A DNA stretch of 11,980 nucleotides. Source: Desulfuromonadales bacterium (GTDB lineage: Bacteria > Desulfobacterota > Desulfuromonadia > Desulfuromonadales > BM103). Under the pieces are notes generated by a model, which was not told where the DNA came from, ran no database searches, and was given only the letters and a program-made list of their open reading frames with translations. This document shows, one piece after another, positions 7,404-11,980 of the stretch (positions within the stretch are counted from its first letter, which is position 1; each line of letters begins with the position of its first letter). A program made the translations under genes and the position numbers. The stretch lies in NCBI GenBank assembly GCA_029859485.1, contig JAOUDB010000041.1, positions 1 through 11,980 on the forward strand. Reading direction: 5' to 3'.

Positions 7404-7433
7404 ATAATCTCTACATCATAATATGATTTGCAA
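7404..7433 (-). promoter_or_regulatory. Weak candidate promoter with a dyad, upstream of queH
   Basis: On the minus strand TTGCAA (7433-7428) and GATTAT (7409-7404) are 18 bases apart, each matching the σ70 box at 4 of 6 positions. Between them lies a 13-base dyad, ATCATA-A-TATGAT (7415-7427), where an operator could sit. The position, 25-50 bases before the queH start and after a mobile element, is suitable for a promoter. Evidence is weak, and A/T-rich sequence makes chance matches likely. Confidence 0.3.
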
Positions 7434-7476
7434 AAAAAGACCAGAGAACTAAGGGGTTGCGTGTCAGGAGAAAGGC

Positions 7477-7643
7477 CTAGGAGGCTGTCAGACTATTCAT
7501 GCCTGTCTGTAAATCCAGCTGTTTGGCCTATATTTCAGCTCCTTTTCGACCAATAGCTACGGCTTTAACTCTCAAACGAGCCGAAACTTGGTCTCAAACT
7601 TCCGACTTTTCGCTCCGGCCCGTATAGCCCGACAGCCTCCTAG
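7477..7643. mobile_element. Short non-autonomous mobile element (MITE-like)
   Basis: The 159-bp core (7481-7639) has terminal inverted repeats. The left end GAGGCTGTCAGACTATTC and the complement of the right end GAGGCTGTCGGGCTATAC agree at 15 of 18 positions, with the outer nine identical. The core is flanked by direct CTAG (7477-7480 and 7640-7643), read as a 4-bp target duplication. Because both edges read CCTAGG, a TA duplication with longer repeats is equally possible. It has no reading frame of note, so it would need a transposase supplied elsewhere. The ends recall IS5-type elements, but I cannot name a parent. It lies between the 776-residue gene and queH, and the stop codon of the former is inside the right-hand CTAG. 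Confidence 0.7.
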
Positions 7644-9970
7644 GATGTTTTGTATGCCTTCTCAGGAGGCAAATTCTGTTGCTGCCAGATTCGACCTGCC
7701 AGTTTGACCGCCTGTTGACGATGGGGCTCAAAACGTCGGCAGGCCCGCATTAAGTTGTCGTGTAGGCGTACAAGATCGGAACGATACTGTTGGACAATTT
7801 CGGCGAGGATGAGTTCATCATCGGGAAGAGAGATTTGCTCCTGATCTGTGTAAGACGCCAGGATAAGTGCTTCGGCGATGAGTTTTCCAGAAACCTCCAG
7901 GGTGTGATCCTTCTCAACCGTACGTAAGCTAATCTTGTCAAAAAATTCTTCTGTGACCTCCAGTACACCGTGCAATGTGTATTCTGTCAGTTCAGGCCGA
8001 TAGAGATTCATCAGGTAGTGCTCGGGAAAGCGCGGTATGCCATCTTCGAAAACCTTTGAGGCAATTTCTTTTGGGGTTGCGCTGCTTCTGCGCCGAGATT
8101 TTGAACCGTCTGTGACGTCGTGAGTGGCGCTTTCCGTAAGCACAGGGGTCGGACCGAAGATGTTGGTAAATTCTCTTTCAAGAAGATCCGGTTCCGGGAT
8201 CATTTCCGATTCGGGCAAGCCGATCAGGCATAAGTCTGCAAGTATCTCTCTTCCAGGGAGTGGCAGGCCGTAGTTCCTGACGGCCTGGGGCAGTTCATCA
8301 ATTTCTGGCAACGATGTCTGATTACTGCAGAGGTGCCAGAGGTACTTGCCGAGTTGTGTTTGCACAAAGAGGTAAGCTCCCCACGTCAGAGGCTCGGTTT
8401 CATCCGCCCAGTCAGGTCTGACTCCGCCAATCTTTTTGCTGCACAAGAGCTCAACCACCGATTCGTCTGCCAACAGCCAGATCTGTGTTGTTCCTGGCAT
8501 GATCGTTGATGTGAGCTCCAGTGGGAGCTCAAAGACCCGGTTGTTACGATGGACTTTGACGCAGCTGATTTTTTGTGGGCATTGCGTAAAAAGGAAACTT
8601 TGCTCTCCGGTCTCGATTAATGAGATTTCGGCAAGTTGATAACGCTCCAGCAGGACCGCCCAGAGAACTTCGACCCCGGGTGCATGATGCCATCCTTTAG
8701 GTAACTCCAGAGAAATCTTTTCAGAAACCAGGCCGACGAGGTAGAGCGCATCCCACACCCACTTGGGTGTTTTTCGCGGTAGCTCGAAACGCCGACTCCA
8801 GACCTGACGTAGCAGCATCAGCTGAGATTCACGCTCTTTTCGGTCGAGAGAATGCTCCCCCTTTAAAATTGCCAGAGAATTTGTCAGCCTCTGGCTGGTG
8901 CTCAAAGATTGCAAGTCTTCAGCATAAGAATATTGTTCGATCTGTTCGTTCAGGGATCTTTTGAACGCCCAGCCGGCCAGGTAAGAACGTGGGGCGACCA
9001 GCGAACAGGGCTCTGCCGATGGCGGCCGATGGCAGTTGACGCGTAATGTGGCTGTGTCCGTTGGCCATGGCAGCTGAGGGGCATTGAGACCCAAACGATG
9101 GGCGGCCTCGTTGATTAAAAGACTGACCATCTCCTCTGCCTGTTGGTCATTGCGAGGCCATCCCAGTTGCCTGAGCCTGCCGGCCAGGTGGTGAAGCCTT
9201 ACGGCGTCATCTTCGGGCAGGGGTGGCTCACCCTGCTGAATGGCGAGCCATGGATGCTGGCCCTTGATCAGGTCACTCAAAGCATAGTGGATGGCGAACT
9301 CAAGCCTGTCGGGTTGCAACCCCGGTGGCAGGCGTTTTTGCTGAAGCAGTAAGAGTAGTCGCCATAGAGATATCCATGCCTTCTCATGCGGGGCCTGTTC
9401 CACCCACTCATCATCTGCTGTTCTTCCGGCGGTCAGGCGGGCGCTGATCGTCAGGCCTGGTGCCAGTTCTTGCAGATTGCGCAGACAGAGGTTGGCGAAA
9501 TAATGTTCGGAATAGCTCGCCGTTGGCGGCGCGCTAGTGACGGTCACGACTTTTAATCGTTCTAAAAGGTCATCGAGGGTTTGCTGAAAATCGTCAGGAG
9601 TGATGCGATTGGCGGGCGGCAGATCAAAATCGTCAAGCAGGATCGCTTCACCTGAAGAGACGTTCCAGATGGAGACCTCTCGTGCGGCCCAGGTCGTGAA
9701 GTGACCGAGTCCGAGCGCGTTGGCCAGAGAAACCCCTTCGCTGAGGACCTGAGCATTGACAACATCAGGCAGCAGGATCATGCTTCCTGCCAGCTGACTG
9801 TCTCTATTGATCCAGAGCACCAGATCCGGAACGAGCCGCCCCTGATCCGTCAAGGTCCTGGGGCAGAGCTCCAGGCGTTGAAAGGGCAGGCGTTGGGATT
9901 CAAGACGTACTTCAATCCAGGAAGCCAGTTGCTGGCGAAACTGTTGTAGCAGGCTTGGGTCCATGCTCAT
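7640..9970 (-). CDS. Large protein of unknown function (776 aa)
   Basis: I do not recognise this protein. It has no signal peptide and no transmembrane helix, so it should be cytoplasmic. Residues 10-115 run helix, then PDLVLW (49-53), a strand (SMILLP), a helix ending in ANALGLG, then HFTTWAAREVSIW. That order resembles the N-terminal PD-(D/E)XK domains of restriction-type proteins, but the expected E-x-K is absent (ILLP stands there), so any nuclease would be degenerate. The middle is leucine- and tryptophan-rich with several helices (for example 195-212 and 377-395). A polar, serine/arginine-rich stretch at 617-634 (GSKSRRRSS) looks like a linker before a helical C-terminal domain (636-765). 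A Met at 9964 is an alternative start; neither has a clear ribosome site. It is downstream of the ruvB terminator, and its TAG stop lies in the edge of a mobile element. Its place between ruvB and queH suggests an insertion into a conserved cluster. Confidence 0.8.
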   Translation of the reverse strand: MSMDPSLLQQFRQQLASWIEVRLESQRLPFQRLELCPRTLTDQGRLVPDLVLWINRDSQLAGSMILLPDVVNAQVLSEGVSLANALGLGHFTTWAAREVSIWNVSSGEAILLDDFDLPPANRITPDDFQQTLDDLLERLKVVTVTSAPPTASYSEHYFANLCLRNLQELAPGLTISARLTAGRTADDEWVEQAPHEKAWISLWRLLLLLQQKRLPPGLQPDRLEFAIHYALSDLIKGQHPWLAIQQGEPPLPEDDAVRLHHLAGRLRQLGWPRNDQQAEEMVSLLINEAAHRLGLNAPQLPWPTDTATLRVNCHRPPSAEPCSLVAPRSYLAGWAFKRSLNEQIEQYSYAEDLQSLSTSQRLTNSLAILKGEHSLDRKERESQLMLLRQVWSRRFELPRKTPKWVWDALYLVGLVSEKISLELPKGWHHAPGVEVLWAVLLERYQLAEISLIETGEQSFLFTQCPQKISCVKVHRNNRVFELPLELTSTIMPGTTQIWLLADESVVELLCSKKIGGVRPDWADETEPLTWGAYLFVQTQLGKYLWHLCSNQTSLPEIDELPQAVRNYGLPLPGREILADLCLIGLPESEMIPEPDLLEREFTNIFGPTPVLTESATHDVTDGSKSRRRSSATPKEIASKVFEDGIPRFPEHYLMNLYRPELTEYTLHGVLEVTEEFFDKISLRTVEKDHTLEVSGKLIAEALILASYTDQEQISLPDDELILAEIVQQYRSDLVRLHDNLMRACRRFEPHRQQAVKLAGRIWQQQNLPPEKAYKTS

Positions 9971-9993
9971 TAATTCTGAATGTGGTGACTGCG

Positions 9994-10025
9994 AAAATAA
10001 AAAGGGCCGTCACCATGACGGCCCT
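9994..10025 (-). terminator. Intrinsic terminator of the ruvCAB operon
   Basis: A perfect 10-bp stem AGGGCCGTCA/TGACGGCCCT (10003-10012 with 10016-10025) and 3-base loop. On the minus strand it is followed by TTTTTATTTT. It lies about 105 bases after the ruvB stop and 24 bases before the start of the next gene, so that gene needs read-through or a promoter hidden in this short interval. There is no T-run on the plus side. Confidence 0.9.
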
Positions 10026-10129
10026 CGGGGTGTGTCAGCAGGGCAAGTTGCTTGCATCACCCCCCACAAACTGAAGCTATCACAAGATTTGGCTGTGTGA
10101 CAAAGAAAATTCTACGAGAAACGATTCTT

Positions 10130-11158
10130 TTATCTGAAAAGGCTGCCCGGTTGCGCTGATGCCCCGGGGGTCCGTCCTAGATGAGAATAAGCCAGATGAG
10201 TTGCAACTCGACCGCGGGGAGTACGATTGATGAATCCCTGTTGCAGTAAGTAGGGTTCAATCACATCTTCAATCGTATCTTTCTCTTCCCCGATTGCGGC
10301 GGCTAATGTGTCGAGTCCTACCGGTCCACCACTGAATTTGTCGATGATGGTTTCGAGCAGAAGCCTGTCCATCTGATCAAATCCCTGTTTGTCGACCTCC
10401 AGCCTTTCCAGCGCTTGATCTGCCATCTTCAGGCTGATCGTACCGTCGCCATCGACTTCCGCAAAGTCCCGGACCCTACGCAGCAAGCGGTTGGCGATAC
10501 GTGGCGTTCCTCTGCTACGGCGGGCGATCTCTGCGGCTCCTGAAGCGTCAATCTGTACGCCCATGATTCCTGCACTGCGTGTGACGATGGTGGATAACTC
10601 GTCGTGAGTGTAGAACTCAAGGCGGCTCAAAACGCCAAAGCGGTCACGCAAGGGGGAAGAGAGAAGGCCAGCGCGGGTTGTTGCTCCGACCAGGGTGAAG
10701 CGGGGGATGTCGAGTTTGATGGTGCGAGCCGAGGGCCCTTGGCCGATCATGATGTCGAGCTGGTAGTCTTCCATCGCCGGGTAGAGAATTTCTTCAACCA
10801 CAGGAGACAAGCGATGAATCTCGTCGATGAAGAGGACATCGCCCGGTTCCAGGTTAGTCAGAACCGCTGCCAGGTCCCCCGGTTTCTCAATGACCGGGCC
10901 TGACGTGCTCTTTATACTGACGCCCATTTCCGCAGCAATAATGTGAGCCAGTGTCGTTTTTCCAAGCCCGGGGGGGCCGTAGAAGAGAACGTGGTCAAGG
11001 GATTCTCCACGACCTTTAGCGGCTCCGATAAAGACCTTTAGGTTCTCCTTGGCTTTGCTCTGGCCGACATATTCGGTGAGGACTTTTGGCCTCAAGGAGA
11101 GGTCAAAAGAGCCATCGTCTCCGGAGGTGTCTGCTGTAATCAGGCGATCTTCTTCCAT
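10130..11158 (-). CDS. ruvB: Holliday junction branch migration ATPase RuvB
   Basis: RuvB is the hexameric AAA+ motor that drives branch migration of Holliday junctions with RuvA. The 342 residues are of normal length. Visible: Walker [10 protein letters not shown] (61-69), Walker B LFIDEIH (109-115), sensor 1 GATTRAG (158-164), the arginine finger R171 in LRDRFG, sensor 2 [12 protein letters not shown] (217-228), and the C-terminal winged helix with [10 protein letters not shown] (311-320). The N-terminal extension ([10 protein letters not shown]) is typical, with the conserved [12 protein letters not shown] from residue 22. The ATG at 11158 follows the ruvA stop by 17 bases and has only a weak GAG ribosome site, consistent with coupling to ruvA. 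It is the last gene before the terminator. Confidence 0.98.
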   Translation of the reverse strand: MEEDRLITADTSGDDGSFDLSLRPKVLTEYVGQSKAKENLKVFIGAAKGRGESLDHVLFYGPPGLGKTTLAHIIAAEMGVSIKSTSGPVIEKPGDLAAVLTNLEPGDVLFIDEIHRLSPVVEEILYPAMEDYQLDIMIGQGPSARTIKLDIPRFTLVGATTRAGLLSSPLRDRFGVLSRLEFYTHDELSTIVTRSAGIMGVQIDASGAAEIARRSRGTPRIANRLLRRVRDFAEVDGDGTISLKMADQALERLEVDKQGFDQMDRLLLETIIDKFSGGPVGLDTLAAAIGEEKDTIEDVIEPYLLQQGFINRTPRGRVATHLAYSHLGRTPGASAQPGSLFR

Positions 11159-11175
11159 GGTCTCTACGGTGAAAG

Positions 11176-11775
11176 TCAGCGAATCAGGACTTTCAATGCT
11201 CCTTTAAGGGCTTCTTCCATCGTCAGGTCTGGTGCCAGTTCCATCGATTCCAGCACCTTGCGGGCCTGGTTCTCTTTGTAGCCGAGATGTGTTAATGCGG
11301 AAATCACATCGTTACTGATATCTCCCACAGAAGGGCTACTCGATTTTACATCATCTGCTTCGGGGAGATCGTGTACCGGGCCGACCTTGTCTTTTAATTC
11401 AAGGACCAATCGCTCTGCCGTTTTCTTGCCAATGCCGGGCAAACTGGAGAGACGCTTGATATCTCCTGACGCAATGGCTCTTTTGAGATCTTTTGCAGGG
11501 ATATGCGAGAGGATATTGACTGCCAGCTTCGGGCCGACACCAGAGATGCTGATCAAAATGCCAAACAGCTCCTTCTCTTCCAGAGAGAGGAAGCCATAGA
11601 GCAGAAGGGCATCTTCACGGACATGAGTGTGGGTAAAGAGACTGACATCACCGGTCTCCGGTAAGGAATAGAATGTAGAGAGTGGGATAATCAGTCGGTA
11701 GCCGACACCACCAACGTCAATGATCACGTGGTCGGACGATTTATAAGCCAGTGTGCCGCGAAGCAGTGCGATCAT
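11176..11775 (-). CDS. ruvA: Holliday junction DNA-binding protein RuvA
   Basis: RuvA binds the four-way junction as a tetramer and loads RuvB. The 199-residue protein has the OB-fold N-terminal domain (1-62, beginning MIALLRGTL), two helix-hairpin-helix motifs ([13 protein letters not shown] at 77-89 and [16 protein letters not shown] at 112-127), a short acidic/serine linker (about 135-152), and the C-terminal RuvB-contacting domain ([17 protein letters not shown]). Length matches the family. The ATG at 11775 is preceded by AAGAGAG nine bases upstream. It lies 51 bases after ruvC and 17 before ruvB. Confidence 0.97.
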   Translation of the reverse strand: MIALLRGTLAYKSSDHVIIDVGGVGYRLIIPLSTFYSLPETGDVSLFTHTHVREDALLLYGFLSLEEKELFGILISISGVGPKLAVNILSHIPAKDLKRAIASGDIKRLSSLPGIGKKTAERLVLELKDKVGPVHDLPEADDVKSSSPSVGDISNDVISALTHLGYKENQARKVLESMELAPDLTMEEALKGALKVLIR

Positions 11776-11826
11776 CGGAGTTCACTCTCTTTTAAGCCGT
11801 AGCGTGTTGTTCGCCTTGGTGTGATA

Positions 11827-11980
11827 TTAACGTCGACCGGAATTGATTGCCACCTGTCTCAGTGTCCAGCTGTTGGCATGACAGATTGCCACAGCCAAAG
11901 CGTCTGCAGCGTCTTCCTGGGCCACTTCCGGTAAATTCAGGAGTGTTTTAACCATATGCTGAACCTGCTGTTTTGCAGCA
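11827..11980 (-). CDS. ruvC: Holliday junction resolvase RuvC (C-terminal part; 5' end outside window)
   Basis: RuvC cuts the Holliday junction symmetrically after RuvAB migration. Only the last 50 or so codons are in the window, ending with TAA at 11827. The visible part contains [13 protein letters not shown] and [15 protein letters not shown]. This motif carries the last two of the four catalytic acidic residues (equivalent to D138 and D141 of the E. coli enzyme). It ends INSGRR. The gene is too short here for the start or the rest of the active site to be judged. Position directly upstream of ruvA in the same direction is the standard ruvCAB order. Confidence 0.93.
   Translation of the reverse strand, partial: AAKQQVQHMVKTLLNLPEVAQEDAADALAVAICHANSWTLRQVAINSGRR

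Noticed and set aside
7428..7446. Possible σ54 site upstream of queH (TGG...TTTTGCA on the minus strand)
   Set aside because: The GG and GC are nine bases apart, not ten, and the match depends largely on a T-run; RpoN tolerates this spacing poorly.
1..11980. Hidden RNA genes, CRISPR arrays or plus-strand genes
   Set aside because: No tRNA-like cloverleaf, rRNA sequence, regularly spaced repeats or riboswitch core was recognised; all plus-strand frames longer than 60 codons lie mostly or wholly opposite convincing minus-strand genes.

Overview
This window looks like the chromosome of a Gram-negative, probably anaerobic bacterium of the Desulfuromonadales/Geobacter-Pelobacter-Desulfuromonas type (Desulfobacterota). 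This is an inference. It rests on the moderate GC content, an lpxC gene (so lipopolysaccharide is made), a four-transmembrane NtrY-type histidine kinase, a σ54-type promoter, a QueH-type queuosine enzyme, and a phasin-like/UbiB gene pair of a kind I associate with that group. No rRNA, tRNA or CRISPR array is visible. Every gene I accept is on the minus strand, so transcription runs from the right end to the left.

Right end, 11980 to 10130: the Holliday-junction module ruvC (3' end only), ruvA, ruvB. It closes with a strong intrinsic terminator at 9994-10025. Middle, 9970 to 7640: a 776-residue protein I do not recognise, whose stop codon coincides with the edge of a short non-autonomous mobile element (7477-7643). 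Next comes an apparent operon, 7379 to 3557: queH (tRNA queuosine), a DUF2905 small membrane protein joined to it by a TGATG stop/start overlap, a patatin-like lipase of the RssA/NTE type, a small coiled-coil protein of phasin/UbiK-like character, and ubiB (ABC1 kinase-like). Left end: lpxC (3356-2421), preceded by a near-consensus σ54 promoter and followed by a perfect 12-bp terminator hairpin. Then, with its own promoter region, comes a large NtrY-like sensor kinase that runs off the left edge only a few residues short of its expected end.

Functionally the window is mostly housekeeping: recombination repair (RuvABC), tRNA modification (QueH), lipid and quinone functions at the inner membrane (patatin, phasin-like protein, UbiB), lipid A synthesis (LpxC) and signal transduction (NtrY-like). 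The points most worth a second look are the σ54 promoter on lpxC, the orphan 776-residue protein lodged between ruvB and queH, the mobile element at its 3' end, and the UbiK-like C-terminus of the small protein beside ubiB.
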